From Runella sp. MFBS21 (GTDB lineage Bacteria; Bacteroidota; Bacteroidia; Cytophagales; Spirosomataceae), in contig NZ_JARNTW010000001.1 in NCBI RefSeq assembly GCF_029433105.1, positions 434,001 to 498,000 on the forward strand: a stretch of DNA of 64,000 nt, in the 5' to 3' direction. Shown one piece after another: positions 1 to 8,912 of this stretch. Positions within the stretch are counted from its first letter, which is position 1. Each line of letters starts with the position of its first letter. Made by a program: the position numbers and the translations under genes. The notes beneath the pieces are model-generated. The model was not told where the DNA came from. It worked only from the letters and a program-made list of their open reading frames with translations, and did no database searches.

Positions 1-330
1 GTTGGTAGTAGCACTCAATTTGTGGCGAACTATAGCGGCATTACCTGACATGGTGATTTTTTGGTCAGTAATATCTATAGCCACAAAGTCAGATTCACCG
101 CTTACGATTGCTCTTACAAACTCGGCTTTGTCTTCTATCTTGCCATTGGAGTGGGCATAGTCAAGAGCATCAGCGGCGATGTTTTCCAAGGCCGCTTTGT
201 CGGCATCAACAAGGGCTTTGCGAAGAGTTTCGACAGCGGCGGCTACGGCAGCTTCTTCTTTTGACTGGGCAAATGCACTAAAGGCCGAAAGCTGAATCGC
301 AAACAAAAAAATCAATACCTTTTTCATCAT
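1..330 (-). CDS. DUF4440 / SnoaL-like secreted protein (3' end missing)
   Basis: The reverse strand reads MMKKVLIFLF then a hydrophobic stretch ending SAFAQ, a typical Sec signal peptide, followed by an acidic, alanine-rich helix and the pattern AALENIAADALDYAHSNGKI. This is the usual opening of DUF4440 (NTF2/SnoaL-like fold) proteins, small alpha+beta barrels of mostly unknown role. The frame stays open to the window edge, so 110 codons are seen and the C-terminus is missing. Two ATGs stand in tandem at 330 and 327. It starts 9 bp after the stop of the hexuronate transporter, so it is probably the last visible gene of the uronate operon. Family assignment is by pattern. A role in uronate use is inferred only from position. 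Confidence 0.7.
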   Translation of the reverse strand, partial: MMKKVLIFLFAIQLSAFSAFAQSKEEAAVAAAVETLRKALVDADKAALENIAADALDYAHSNGKIEDKAEFVRAIVSGESDFVAIDITDQKITMSGNAAIVRHKLSATTN

Positions 331-339
331 TTATTGAGA

Positions 340-1641
340 TTATAGGTCAACTTGTTTCATCTTAGGTACTAAGAGGTGCATGATAAACCATGCCAATACA
401 TAAGCTGCTCCGCAAACAAAAAACATGATATAATAAGCCGTTTCAATTTGGTTGATAGAACGATAGTATACAAACATATTTTTTTGTACCAAAGCCGACA
501 ATAAAATACCGCCTAATGCACCAAACATCCCGCCGATACCCGTTACAGACGCAGTGGTGTATTTGGGAAACATATCAGAAACGGTAGTGAAAATATTAGC
601 ACTCCAAGCTTGGTGAGCCGCTGCTGCAAACCCAATTACGCATACGGCAAGCCACATGTTGACTCCACCAAGAATCTGTGCAAAAACAATAGGCGAAACA
701 CATAAGGCATAGATAAGCATGGAGGTTTTGCGGGCTCTAAACACTGGCCAGCCAATTTTGATGAGATACATGGGAAGATACCCACCCGCTACACTACCAA
801 AAGTAGATAAAGTATAAACAAGCGCTACTGGTATGGCGATTTCGGTACCAGATAGCTTATATTGGCTCTGCAAGAAATCGGGCAACCAAAATAGGTAAAA
901 CCACCAAATAGGGTCAGTGAGAAGTTTGCCTAAAGCAAAGGCCCAAGTTTGTTTGAAACTCAACAATTTGAACCACGATACTTGAGGTTTGTTTACGTCG
1001 TTTTTGTCGGCTTCTACTTCGGCTGCATCAGAGTGAATGTAGTCGTATTCAGCTTTTGAAAGTTTGGGACTTTTGGCGGGGGTTTCATAAAACATAAGCC
1101 ATAGCACTAGCCATATAAAACCCAACATACCAGTAATAATAAAGGCCCATTGCCAGCCCATTTCGGCGGCAATGAAGGGAACCGAAAGCGGAGCAACGAT
1201 TGCCCCAAAGTTAGTACCAGAATTGAAAATCCCCGTGGCGAAAGCACGTTCTTTTTTAGGAAACCACTCTGCTACTGTTTTGATAGCGGCAGGAAAATTT
1301 CCAGCTTCGGTGATTCCTAAGGCTGAGCGAACTACCGCAAAACCAAACACTGAACTTACTAATGCGTGCGCTACCGCTGCCACACTCCATAAAGTAGTGG
1401 CTACAGCATAGCCAATTTTGGTGCCTAGTTTATCGACCAATCGACCAGCTCCCAGCATCCCGAAAGCATAAAAAAGTTTAAAAGCGATTTCGATGTTAGC
1501 ATAGTCGGCATCATTCCAATTAAGCTCTTCTGATAAAGTAGATTTTAGAAGGCTAATTACCTGCCGGTCGAGGTAGTTGATGGTGGTTGCAAAAAAAACT
1601 AGACCGCAAATAGTCCAGCGATAGTTCCCTATTTTTTCCAT
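340..1641 (-). CDS. exuT: MFS hexuronate transporter (ExuT-like, ACS family)
   Basis: This 433-residue protein has about 12 hydrophobic segments, so it is an inner-membrane major facilitator permease. The N-terminal pattern TTINYLDRQVIS, GRLVDKLGTK in the loop after TM2, and GITEAGNFPAAIK are typical of the anion:cation symporter family that includes ExuT and GudP. By family it should import galacturonate or glucuronate with protons. It lies 24 bp downstream of eda and shares the operon with the isomerase, reductase, kinase and aldolase that consume hexuronates, which supports the substrate. The exact sugar acid cannot be read from sequence. Length is normal for the family. Confidence 0.85.
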   Translation of the reverse strand: MEKIGNYRWTICGLVFFATTINYLDRQVISLLKSTLSEELNWNDADYANIEIAFKLFYAFGMLGAGRLVDKLGTKIGYAVATTLWSVAAVAHALVSSVFGFAVVRSALGITEAGNFPAAIKTVAEWFPKKERAFATGIFNSGTNFGAIVAPLSVPFIAAEMGWQWAFIITGMLGFIWLVLWLMFYETPAKSPKLSKAEYDYIHSDAAEVEADKNDVNKPQVSWFKLLSFKQTWAFALGKLLTDPIWWFYLFWLPDFLQSQYKLSGTEIAIPVALVYTLSTFGSVAGGYLPMYLIKIGWPVFRARKTSMLIYALCVSPIVFAQILGGVNMWLAVCVIGFAAAAHQAWSANIFTTVSDMFPKYTTASVTGIGGMFGALGGILLSALVQKNMFVYYRSINQIETAYYIMFFVCGAAYVLAWFIMHLLVPKMKQVDL

Positions 1642-1665
1642 GTAAGATAAGGTGTTTGGCTACAG

Positions 1666-2334
1666 CTAGGTAGTAGCAAGGGTTTGGTAATAACTAATTA
1701 AAGAACTTATTGTGTGGGTGATTTCTTCAAATTGACCTGTTTCCACCACTGCTTTAGGAAATAATTGCGAGCCTATCCCGACAGCGGTTACCCCTGCACT
1801 AAACCATTCTTTGAGGCTTTGGGGAGTAGGTTCTACGCCGCCTGTCACCATTACTTTTACATGAGGCATTGGGCCTTTAAGGGCTTTGATATAACCTGAC
1901 CCTACGACGTTGCCCGGAAATACTTTTACTATCTCAGCTCCTAAAAGCGTGGCATTATATATTTCTGTGACGGTCATAGCGCCTGGCATCCATGCAAGTT
2001 GGTGTGCGTTACAGACTTCGGCTACATCAGCCGATGTTACGGGCTGAACGATAAAGTCTGTTCCGAGGGCGATAAACTCTTCGGCTTGGGCTGCATTGAA
2101 AATAGTCCCAATACCTAAAGCCATATCAGGGTAATTTGTACTGATAAATTCCCGCAATACTTTAAAAACTTCTTTGGCATTTTGGCCACGATTGGTAAAT
2201 TCAAATGCCCTAATCCCCCCTTCATAGCAAGCCTTAATGATTTGACAAGTGAGATTGGGGTCGGCATTATAAAACACGGGGACAATAGGTGCCGCAGCCA
2301 ATGTTTGATAGACGATATGAGGGGCTAGTGCCAT
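1666..2334 (-). CDS. eda: KDPG/KHG aldolase
   Basis: A cytosolic class I aldolase of 222 residues that splits 2-keto-3-deoxy-6-phosphogluconate into pyruvate and glyceraldehyde 3-phosphate. The Schiff-base lysine is K137 in IVKVFPGN. E45 in FEFTNRG matches the catalytic glutamate of E. coli Eda, and VTGGV (163-167) forms the phosphate-binding loop. It follows kdgK by 22 bp and precedes the transporter by 24 bp, so this is the terminal step of the encoded uronate pathway. Length is within the family range. A KDPGal aldolase (DgoA-like) is the alternative, but the neighbouring kdgK, uxaB and uxaC favour KDPG. Confidence 0.9.
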   Translation of the reverse strand: MALAPHIVYQTLAAAPIVPVFYNADPNLTCQIIKACYEGGIRAFEFTNRGQNAKEVFKVLREFISTNYPDMALGIGTIFNAAQAEEFIALGTDFIVQPVTSADVAEVCNAHQLAWMPGAMTVTEIYNATLLGAEIVKVFPGNVVGSGYIKALKGPMPHVKVMVTGGVEPTPQSLKEWFSAGVTAVGIGSQLFPKAVVETGQFEEITHTISSLISYYQTLATT

Positions 2335-2356
2335 ATAATTTTAAGGTGGATTAAAA

Positions 2357-3406
2357 CTAACTTAGAATGCCTTGGAGGGTGTGATGAATATCTTCGACTG
2401 TTTGCTGAGTAGCATCCCCATATTCTTGAAGTTTGCCAAAAGCGGCTGCCGCTGCAAAATCAATAAGGTCTTGGGGAGTATGATTTTGGCTTAATCCATA
2501 GATAAGCCCTCCCATAAAACAATCACCACTACCCACTTTATCTACTACTTTGACGGTTTTGAATTCGGGCGAAACGTACTGTTGCCCGTCTTTATAGAGG
2601 GTAGTATAATATTGAATTCCTGCATCAAAAGCATCGAATCGGAAAGTGTGAGCTACTGATTTGCATTTGGGGTAAGCTGCTTGGATAGCTTGGGCCGTGT
2701 CAATGCTGTGTGCCAAATACCTTTCGCGAGAGTGAGCTTGTTCTACAGTTTTGTCGAGGGGAATCCCAAGTAGCGTGTTGGCTGCCCAGATATTGCCCAT
2801 GATTACGTCACAATATTGAGCCAAGGCGGGCATTATTTCTACGGGATTTTTGCCATATTTCCACAATTTTGCCCGATAATTAAGGTCAACAGAAATGGTA
2901 AGTCCCTTGCGTGATGCTGCTTCTAGCGCCTCTTGACAAGCATCGGCCACTTCTTGATTGAGGGCAGGACTAATAGCGCTAAAATGAAACCACGAACAGC
3001 CTTCTAACACTTCATCCCAATTTACTTTGCTTACGGCTAATTCTGAAAAGGAAGAAAACGCACGGTCGTAGATGACACCTTCATTTTTGAGGTCAGCGCC
3101 CTGAGGAAGATAATAACCCCCAATGCGATTTCCAAAATGACGTATGCCAGTAGTATCAATTCCTTTGTTTTCGAGATAAGTTTTGATTTCAGTAGACAAC
3201 TGATTTTCGGGCAAAACAGTACTATACCTGACGGGGATGTGCCAGTTGGCAAGCGCATTGGCCACGTTGAGTTCGGCACCTCCTACAAAAACGGGCATTT
3301 GGCTTGTTTTTATCCATTCACCGTTGAGTTGGGGCGAAAATCTTAGTAGAAGTTCTCCAAAACAGCAAATCAAAGTAGCACTATGGTTTTCTTGTGAAGT
3401 AGACAT
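2357..3406 (-). CDS. kdgK: 2-keto-3-deoxygluconate kinase (PfkB family)
   Basis: A 349-residue ribokinase-fold sugar kinase. It has the N-terminal substrate-binding GGAELNVA (42-49) and the C-terminal PfkB signature DKVGSGDCFMGG, with catalytic base D295 and the GSGD anion hole. By family and operon context it phosphorylates 2-keto-3-deoxygluconate to KDPG with ATP, feeding Eda. A region of about 30 residues between 218 and 250 (containing SRERYLAHSID) lengthens it relative to E. coli KdgK. The start ATG at 3406 lies only 11 bp after a perfect 12-bp inverted repeat that separates it from uxaC, so its translation may be tuned by that hairpin. PfkB substrate choice cannot be proven from sequence. 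Confidence 0.88.
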   Translation of the reverse strand: MSTSQENHSATLICCFGELLLRFSPQLNGEWIKTSQMPVFVGGAELNVANALANWHIPVRYSTVLPENQLSTEIKTYLENKGIDTTGIRHFGNRIGGYYLPQGADLKNEGVIYDRAFSSFSELAVSKVNWDEVLEGCSWFHFSAISPALNQEVADACQEALEAASRKGLTISVDLNYRAKLWKYGKNPVEIMPALAQYCDVIMGNIWAANTLLGIPLDKTVEQAHSRERYLAHSIDTAQAIQAAYPKCKSVAHTFRFDAFDAGIQYYTTLYKDGQQYVSPEFKTVKVVDKVGSGDCFMGGLIYGLSQNHTPQDLIDFAAAAAFGKLQEYGDATQQTVEDIHHTLQGILS

Positions 3407-3417
3407 ATTATTTGAAA

Positions 3418-3449
3418 ATGCAGATAGCCAATAGAAAGGCTATCTGCAT
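3418..3449 (-). promoter_or_regulatory. Perfect 12-bp stem-loop between uxaC and kdgK
   Basis: The arms ATGCAGATAGCC (3418-3429) and GGCTATCTGCAT (3438-3449) are exactly complementary around an 8-nt loop. In the minus-strand transcript the stem is followed by TTTTC and then, 11 nt downstream, by the kdgK start codon. It could be an attenuator or leaky terminator, a 3'-end stabiliser for the upstream mRNA, or a translational modulator. The U run is short, so a full terminator is doubtful. Confidence 0.6.
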
Positions 3450-3472
3450 TATATAAAGACCAGGAAATTCCT

Positions 3473-4882
3473 TTAAAAGCCAAAATATTGTTTGGCGTTA
3501 TTGTAGCAAATGTTTTGCACGATTTGACCAATCCATTCGGTATCATTGGGTAACTCGCCATTTTCAATATCATTGCCAAGCATATTGCACAAGATTCTTC
3601 TGAAATACTCATGACGAGGAAAAGACAAGAAAGAACGAGAGTCGGTAAGCATCCCTACAAAACGGCTCAGTAAGCCCATGTTTGACAAGGCGTTCATTTG
3701 CTTTTCCATACCATCTTTTTGATCCAAAAACCACCATCCTGATCCAAATTGGATTTTGCCCGCTACAGATCCGTCGTTGAAGTTGCCAATCATGGTTGCA
3801 ATCACTTCATTGTCGGCAGGATTGAGGTTGTAGATGATTGTTTTAGAAAGTTGGTCATATTCGTCTAATTTACCCAAAAACTTAGACAAAGCTTGTGCTT
3901 GCGACCAATCCCCCATTGAATCCCATCCAGTATCAGGCCCAAGGAGGCGTAAAGCGCGGGCATTGTTGTTGCGCAAGGCTCCAAGGTGGAATTGTTGAGT
4001 CCAGCCAAGTTCATGGTACATGGTGCCTAAAAAGTGTAAAATGGCGGATTGGTACACGAGAGCCTCTGTAGTACTGAGCGACTGCCCAGCTAGTACTTTT
4101 TGAAATGCGCTATCGGCGGCTTCAAGCGTAAAATCAGCAGCATAAATATGCTCTAAACCGTGGTCAGAAAGAAGACAGCCAAGGCTCGCAAAAAAATCAG
4201 CACGCGCACGTAGCGCCTTTGTAAGGTCATCAAAACGTTGGATTTCAAAACCTACAAGAGCGGCAAGCTTTTGAATATAAGTAGTAAAGTTGGGATTGGT
4301 GATAAGAATAAACTTATCGGGACGGAAAGCGGGGCGCATTTGGATTTCAAAAGAACCTTCAGCTTTCAATTGTTGATGATACTCCAGCGAGTCGAGCGGG
4401 TCGTCGGTAGTACATACTACCTCTACGTTCATTTTTCTCAGCAGATTACGTACCGAAAAATCAGGCGTGCGTAATTTCTCCGAACACTCGTCATATATCT
4501 TACGGGCAGTTTTAGGGCTGAGTATATCCTGTACATCAAAATAACGTTGCAATTCTAAGTGTGTCCAATGATAAAGAGGATTGCGTAAAGTGTATGGAAC
4601 GGTCTCAGCCCATTTTTCAAACTTCTCATAATCACTCGCATCTCCCGTACAATACTGCTCGTTGATACCATTGGTACGCATAGCTCTCCATTTATAGTGG
4701 TCGCCATAAAGCCAAATCTGCGTTAAGTTTTCAAAGGTCTTATCGGCCACAATTTGGTCAGGGGGTAAGTGGTTATGATAATCGATGATGGGCATTTGTT
4801 TGGCAAACTCATGGTAAAGTGTACGTGCAGCTTCAGTTTGCAACAAAAAATCTTCATCCAAAAACGTTTTGGTCACCAGCAT
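3473..4882 (-). CDS. uxaC: Uronate isomerase
   Basis: A 469-residue TIM-barrel enzyme of the amidohydrolase superfamily that interconverts D-galacturonate with D-tagaturonate and D-glucuronate with D-fructuronate in the cytosol. The opening (TRTLYHEFAKQMPIIDYHNHLPP, split here as TLYHEFAKQM and PIIDYHNHLPP) gives the metal-site H36-x-H38. Other UxaC hallmarks are DHYKWRAMRTNG, CTTDDPLDSLEYH and AIFG-like residues near the end (NICYNNAKQYFGF). Length matches E. coli UxaC (470). It lies 18 bp after uxaB and 66 bp before kdgK. It is the first committed step after import, and both hexuronates are possible substrates. Confidence 0.95.
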   Translation of the reverse strand: MLVTKTFLDEDFLLQTEAARTLYHEFAKQMPIIDYHNHLPPDQIVADKTFENLTQIWLYGDHYKWRAMRTNGINEQYCTGDASDYEKFEKWAETVPYTLRNPLYHWTHLELQRYFDVQDILSPKTARKIYDECSEKLRTPDFSVRNLLRKMNVEVVCTTDDPLDSLEYHQQLKAEGSFEIQMRPAFRPDKFILITNPNFTTYIQKLAALVGFEIQRFDDLTKALRARADFFASLGCLLSDHGLEHIYAADFTLEAADSAFQKVLAGQSLSTTEALVYQSAILHFLGTMYHELGWTQQFHLGALRNNNARALRLLGPDTGWDSMGDWSQAQALSKFLGKLDEYDQLSKTIIYNLNPADNEVIATMIGNFNDGSVAGKIQFGSGWWFLDQKDGMEKQMNALSNMGLLSRFVGMLTDSRSFLSFPRHEYFRRILCNMLGNDIENGELPNDTEWIGQIVQNICYNNAKQYFGF

Positions 4883-4900
4883 GGTATTATTGAAATAGTT

Positions 4901-6448
4901 TTAGATTGTAGCATTGATTTCAGGAATTGAGATGCTATTTCTTAAGAAAAAGGCATCAAGTGTAGGTTTTACCCCATGTGTCAGCATATTTTCTAAATTT
5001 TCTGTCACAGTCTGAGCAAAACCCGCGAGTAAAGTAAGGTCAGTATCCCATAGATTTTTGTCTTGTAAAACAGATTCTACAAGCTGTGAAGGGTTTAGTT
5101 CTTGCCATTTATGATAAAAATACTCGGCTTTTTCGTCTTGGATAGGATATAGTACTCCGTCTCTTTCTCCAAAATATACGAAGCCTTCTCTTACTACAGG
5201 CTTCATAAATTGTAAATAGGCCGCAAACCCCAAAGAAAAATAAGCAGGAACACACTCAAAAATTTTGTAATAATTGAGGAGGGTTGCCACGTTACGCATC
5301 TTCATTTTTGAAGTATAATTGAGCGTAATACTAAGCCATTGGTGATTGAGATGAGGATTGCGGAACCGATCCAGTACTTGCATCCCAAAGCGTTGGGGAC
5401 GTTTTGAATCCATCGGATAAGGGATGGCTAATCCAAGCTCTGAATTCATTAAGTTGCCCATAAAAGCCGACATATTATCGTCTTGCATGGCACTGATTAC
5501 ATTGTCAAAACCTGCTAAATAGGCCAAACCACAGCTCAAAGTATGCGTACCATTGAGGAGACGCAATTTGAGTTCTCGAAACAAGTTAATGTCAGGTTCT
5601 ACAAAAATGCCTTCATCGGCTTGGGCAAAAGATAATATTTTTTTGACGTCATCATTACCTTCAATAGCCCACAATCGAAACACCTCACTCATTGTCAAGA
5701 GTTTGTCGTGATACCCTAACTCTTTCGTAATGGCCTCATAACTAGGAGCGTCTGGTTTGCCGGGTACTATTCTGTCTACTAATGAATTACAAAAGTGGTT
5801 AGCATTTTCGAGCCAATCCAAAAAGCTGGAATCAAGACCATTACGGTGGGCCAGTTCGATGACAATGGCTTCGAGTTTAGTGGCGTTGTCGGAGATAAGT
5901 TCAGTGGGTACAATCACCAATCCAGATTCTTGACTCCCGCCAAATGCTTTGAAGCGAGCATATAAAAAAGCAAGTAGTTTGCCTGGGAAGGAGCTGGGAG
6001 GCGACTGAGAAATATCGTCTTGTACCAACTGAATGCCTACTTCGGTGGTATTAGAAATCACAATCTGAAGGTCGGGTTTTTGGGCGCAGTCCAAAATGCT
6101 TTGCCATTGCGACTTGGCCGACAAAACCCGACTGATCGCCGAACAAATGATGTTTTCTTCGATGTTTTGCCCTAATTCTACCCCACGTACACAAAGTGTA
6201 TAAAGGCCATCTTGTTCATCAAAAGCGCCCGAATCTCCCGAATCAGTTGATTTCACAACCACAATACGACCATTGAAAATACCTTGCCGATTGGCCTTAT
6301 CGATGAGATAATCGGGCAGTCCTCTTAGTAGTACGCCCGTGCCAAATTGGAGCACTTTTTCAGGTAGTTGTAAAAGGCTATCCTCAGGAACCGAAACGGA
6401 AGGGTTGTCGCGCAGATGGGCTAATTTATTAATAGATAGATTTTTCAT
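4901..6448 (-). CDS. uxaB: Tagaturonate reductase (altronate oxidoreductase)
   Basis: A 515-residue NAD-dependent polyol dehydrogenase (mannitol dehydrogenase superfamily). The Rossmann entry VLQFGTGVLLRGLPDYLID and the block ISNTTEVGI resemble E. coli UxaB (FGEGNFLRAF, SNTTEAGI). The catalytic pattern K294-x4-N299-x2-H302 lies in LKLRLLNGTHTL. FRNPHLNHQWLSI is a further UxaB-type block. It reduces tagaturonate to altronate. The next enzyme, altronate dehydratase UxaA, is not found in this window. The gene starts 9 bp after the GH105 gene and precedes uxaC by 18 bp, consistent with tight coexpression. Confusion with fructuronate reductase UxuB is possible, but the sequence blocks fit UxaB better. 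Confidence 0.9.
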   Translation of the reverse strand: MKNLSINKLAHLRDNPSVSVPEDSLLQLPEKVLQFGTGVLLRGLPDYLIDKANRQGIFNGRIVVVKSTDSGDSGAFDEQDGLYTLCVRGVELGQNIEENIICSAISRVLSAKSQWQSILDCAQKPDLQIVISNTTEVGIQLVQDDISQSPPSSFPGKLLAFLYARFKAFGGSQESGLVIVPTELISDNATKLEAIVIELAHRNGLDSSFLDWLENANHFCNSLVDRIVPGKPDAPSYEAITKELGYHDKLLTMSEVFRLWAIEGNDDVKKILSFAQADEGIFVEPDINLFRELKLRLLNGTHTLSCGLAYLAGFDNVISAMQDDNMSAFMGNLMNSELGLAIPYPMDSKRPQRFGMQVLDRFRNPHLNHQWLSITLNYTSKMKMRNVATLLNYYKIFECVPAYFSLGFAAYLQFMKPVVREGFVYFGERDGVLYPIQDEKAEYFYHKWQELNPSQLVESVLQDKNLWDTDLTLLAGFAQTVTENLENMLTHGVKPTLDAFFLRNSISIPEINATI

Positions 6449-6457
6449 AATTGCATT

Positions 6458-8371
6458 TTATTTCTGGGGAGAGATTAGCCATCTTGCCAAATCTTTAGCG
6501 GCGGAGAAGTTTTCATAAATCAATGGAATACGGCGGCCATCAGTGTATTCATTATAGAGCCAAGGGTCGCCTACGGCAAATACGCGTCCTTTGCCCACTT
6601 GTGCAATACTCACGATCACATCACCTTGGTGAGTCAAGATAGGTTGAGCAGGTGCTTTCAACTCCAACGGAGCTAGTTCTTTAATATAAACCGCTTTGGT
6701 ATTTTTGAAGACGGGATTGTTGGGATTGATGTCAATTCTTCCTTGTTGCCATTGCGTACCTTGAACCATATTTACATTTTTCGGTAAAAACTGTATGCCA
6801 AATTCTTTGGCTAGCAAATTGAAGTTTTTGTGTTCGCAGTTGGCGGTATCATTGGCCATCAGTACAAGTGTCCCACCTGCTTTTACCCAATCCGTAATCA
6901 CTTTAATATCGGTGTTTTGAATAAAATTGGGATTTGGAGTTTCTTTCTTAGTATCGGGGTCAACGATGATATAAACATTGACATCTTTGAGGTTTTGTGC
7001 AGTAGGAGCGGCTTTGATAGCCGTAGTTTTAGCCCCAAAATCACGAAATATAGTTCCCCAAAACCAAAAACCGGGGTGCTGACGGTCTTCCCAAGTATAG
7101 TGGAATTGTTCTTCTTTACCGTTAAAATCTTTTCTAAACTCACGGTTAAAGTAATAATCTGTCGCCACTATTTTGCCTTGACCGAGGGTATTTTCGGCGG
7201 CGGTTTCTATTTCTACACTTGCAAAAATAAACGGCCCTACGCCTTTGAGGTCGTTTTTACGGATGGGTTCGCTCAAGTAATATTCATAAGTCCCGTCTCG
7301 GTAAGGAGTGCCACCAAGCCCGCCTACGCTCACTGTTTTGTTGAGGCTAATGGTACCATTGGGTTCTTCTTCCACAAATTCTTTCAAAATCCCTGCATAT
7401 CCTTTTTGGGCGGCAGTTAAATAATTTTTGGGGAGATAGCCCATCCGTACTCCCTTTGCCAAGGCATACACAAACATACAAGAAGCAGAGGCCTCAAAGT
7501 AATTTCCTACACGCGTGCCTTGAGTGGTCATTTGATACCACACGCCCGATTTGGGGTCTTGGTATTTTACCAAAGCAGGAGCGAGGCGTTGGAGGTATTT
7601 GATAAGATTGGCACGTTGAGGGTGATCTTGAGGAAAATAATCAAGCACATCTACCAAAGCCATAGCATACCAGCCAATGGCTCTGCTCCAAAAATGAGGT
7701 GAGCGGCCTGTTTTGGGGTCAGCCCATTTTTGGGATTTGCTTTCATCATAAGCATGATACACGAGCCCCGTTTTTTCGTCAACAGCGTACTTTTCGATAA
7801 GCGTAAATTGCTTCGCGATATCATTGAAGTGCTCAGGGTGATTGAAAATAAGGCTATACTCTGCCGAAAAAGGCTCTGCCATAAAAAGCCCATCAAGCCA
7901 CATCTGATAAGGGTAGCGTTTTTTGTGCCAATACCCCCCTTCATTGGTTTTGGGTTGATTTTCTAATTGTTTCCAAAGGAGGTCGGCGGCTTTTCGGTAT
8001 TTTTCCTTGTCAGGCTGGGTTTGTTGATAAAGCATTAGCAAAGCCCTACCTGTGGGGATATTGTCGAGGTTAAAATCCTCATATTTATAAGAGCGAATGC
8101 TTCCGTCTTTTTGGATATAACGGTCGATGTCTTTTCTGATGTATTCAAAATACTTACTATCGCTAGTACGTACCCATACTTTTTCGAGGGCTTTTAGCAC
8201 TAGCCCCTGTTCATAATCCCAGCCAGCAGGTTTGTTTTCTTTGACCGTGATGGAATCTTTATGCCAAGTCATAAAAGACTCTGCCATTCTGATAGAATAA
8301 GGTTTTTTTTGGGCAAAAACCAAATGGCTAATGCCTAAAAAGAATAAAAAATAGAGAGGAACGCGCATCAT
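6458..8371 (-). CDS. Secreted GH105 unsaturated uronyl hydrolase with C-terminal DUF4350-like domain
   Basis: A 637-residue protein with a signal peptide (ISHLVFAQ|KK). Residues about 28-425 form an (alpha/alpha)6 barrel of family GH105 (YteR type): GWDYEQGLVLKAL, MWLDGLFMAEPF with catalytic-type D160, and SRAIGWYAMALVD. The family hydrates the C4-C5 double bond left by polysaccharide lyases and releases a 4-deoxy uronate from rhamnogalacturonan-like oligosaccharides. Residues about 480-635 look like a class I glutamine amidotransferase-like DUF4350 module (VYIIVDPDTKKE, VKAGGTLVLMANDTA, GKGRVFAVGDPWLYNEY), an extra domain absent from B. subtilis YteR. It sits between kdgF and uxaB, so its product feeds the same pathway. 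GH88 is the closest alternative. Confidence 0.88.
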   Translation of the reverse strand: MMRVPLYFLFFLGISHLVFAQKKPYSIRMAESFMTWHKDSITVKENKPAGWDYEQGLVLKALEKVWVRTSDSKYFEYIRKDIDRYIQKDGSIRSYKYEDFNLDNIPTGRALLMLYQQTQPDKEKYRKAADLLWKQLENQPKTNEGGYWHKKRYPYQMWLDGLFMAEPFSAEYSLIFNHPEHFNDIAKQFTLIEKYAVDEKTGLVYHAYDESKSQKWADPKTGRSPHFWSRAIGWYAMALVDVLDYFPQDHPQRANLIKYLQRLAPALVKYQDPKSGVWYQMTTQGTRVGNYFEASASCMFVYALAKGVRMGYLPKNYLTAAQKGYAGILKEFVEEEPNGTISLNKTVSVGGLGGTPYRDGTYEYYLSEPIRKNDLKGVGPFIFASVEIETAAENTLGQGKIVATDYYFNREFRKDFNGKEEQFHYTWEDRQHPGFWFWGTIFRDFGAKTTAIKAAPTAQNLKDVNVYIIVDPDTKKETPNPNFIQNTDIKVITDWVKAGGTLVLMANDTANCEHKNFNLLAKEFGIQFLPKNVNMVQGTQWQQGRIDINPNNPVFKNTKAVYIKELAPLELKAPAQPILTHQGDVIVSIAQVGKGRVFAVGDPWLYNEYTDGRRIPLIYENFSAAKDLARWLISPQK

Positions 8372-8443
8372 AATTGAAGGTTACTTTTGCAGCTAATATT
8401 AAATGATTGTATTGAGATAGCTCTCCTGTACCGTTGGGTGCTA

Positions 8444-8797
8444 TTACAAGAAGTCTTCTCGGAGTGGATTGAAAACATCTATCAAAACTCCTTCTTCTAA
8501 GCATACCGCTCCATGTAATACGTCGGATGGGACAAAATACACGTCACCTTCTTTCAATACTTTACTTTCAGCCCCGATACTTACTTCAAAAGCCCCGCTT
8601 GCCACGTAGCTGATTTGAAGGTGGGGATGTTTGTGAGTAGCCCCGATACCTCCTTTTTTAAAGGCCACCTTGACCAGCATCAACTCTTGCGTGTAAGACA
8701 TGATTTTGCGCTGGATTTTATCATCGATAATTTCCCAAGGTATGTCTTCGTCGGCTACCAAAATTTTTTCAAACGATAGATGATTCGAGGCTTTCAA
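8444..8797 (-). CDS. kdgF: KdgF-like cupin (unsaturated uronate linearisation)
   Basis: A single-domain cupin of 117 residues with no signal peptide. Cupin motif 1 contains THKHPHLQ (H55, H57, Q61) and motif 2 PSDVLHGAV (H95), the metal-ligand pattern of KdgF. KdgF proteins speed conversion of unsaturated galacturonate or mannuronate monomers to the linear ketouronate (DKI precursor). It is the first gene of the operon and immediately precedes the GH105 enzyme, whose product is its expected substrate. The enzymes that would follow DKI (KduI, KduD) are not in this window. Length and motif order match the family. Confidence 0.85.
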   Translation of the reverse strand: MKASNHLSFEKILVADEDIPWEIIDDKIQRKIMSYTQELMLVKVAFKKGGIGATHKHPHLQISYVASGAFEVSIGAESKVLKEGDVYFVPSDVLHGAVCLEEGVLIDVFNPLREDFL

Positions 8798-8821
8798 AAT
8801 TGTATTTTTTTATTAGACAAT

Positions 8822-8870
8822 AGATAAACTACTTATTTTTATTCTTAACAATGATACAATAAGTTTATCT
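8822..8870. promoter_or_regulatory. Dispersed 9-bp inverted repeat in the kdgF leader
   Basis: AGATAAACT (8822-8830) and AGTTTATCT (8862-8870) are exact reverse complements separated by 31 bp, just upstream of the kdgF start. This may be a second protein-binding site or a leader hairpin. AT-richness makes chance occurrence possible. No clear TAnnTTTG box was found for the operon here. Confidence 0.3.
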
Positions 8871-8912
8871 TTATTTTATTTACACACCAAAGAAAAGGAG
8901 GGATATTTTTAT

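Noticed and set aside
6830-7420. Long plus-strand open frame of 196 codons opposite the GH105 gene
   Set aside because: Antisense shadow of a well-supported gene. Its translation shows no recognisable domain.
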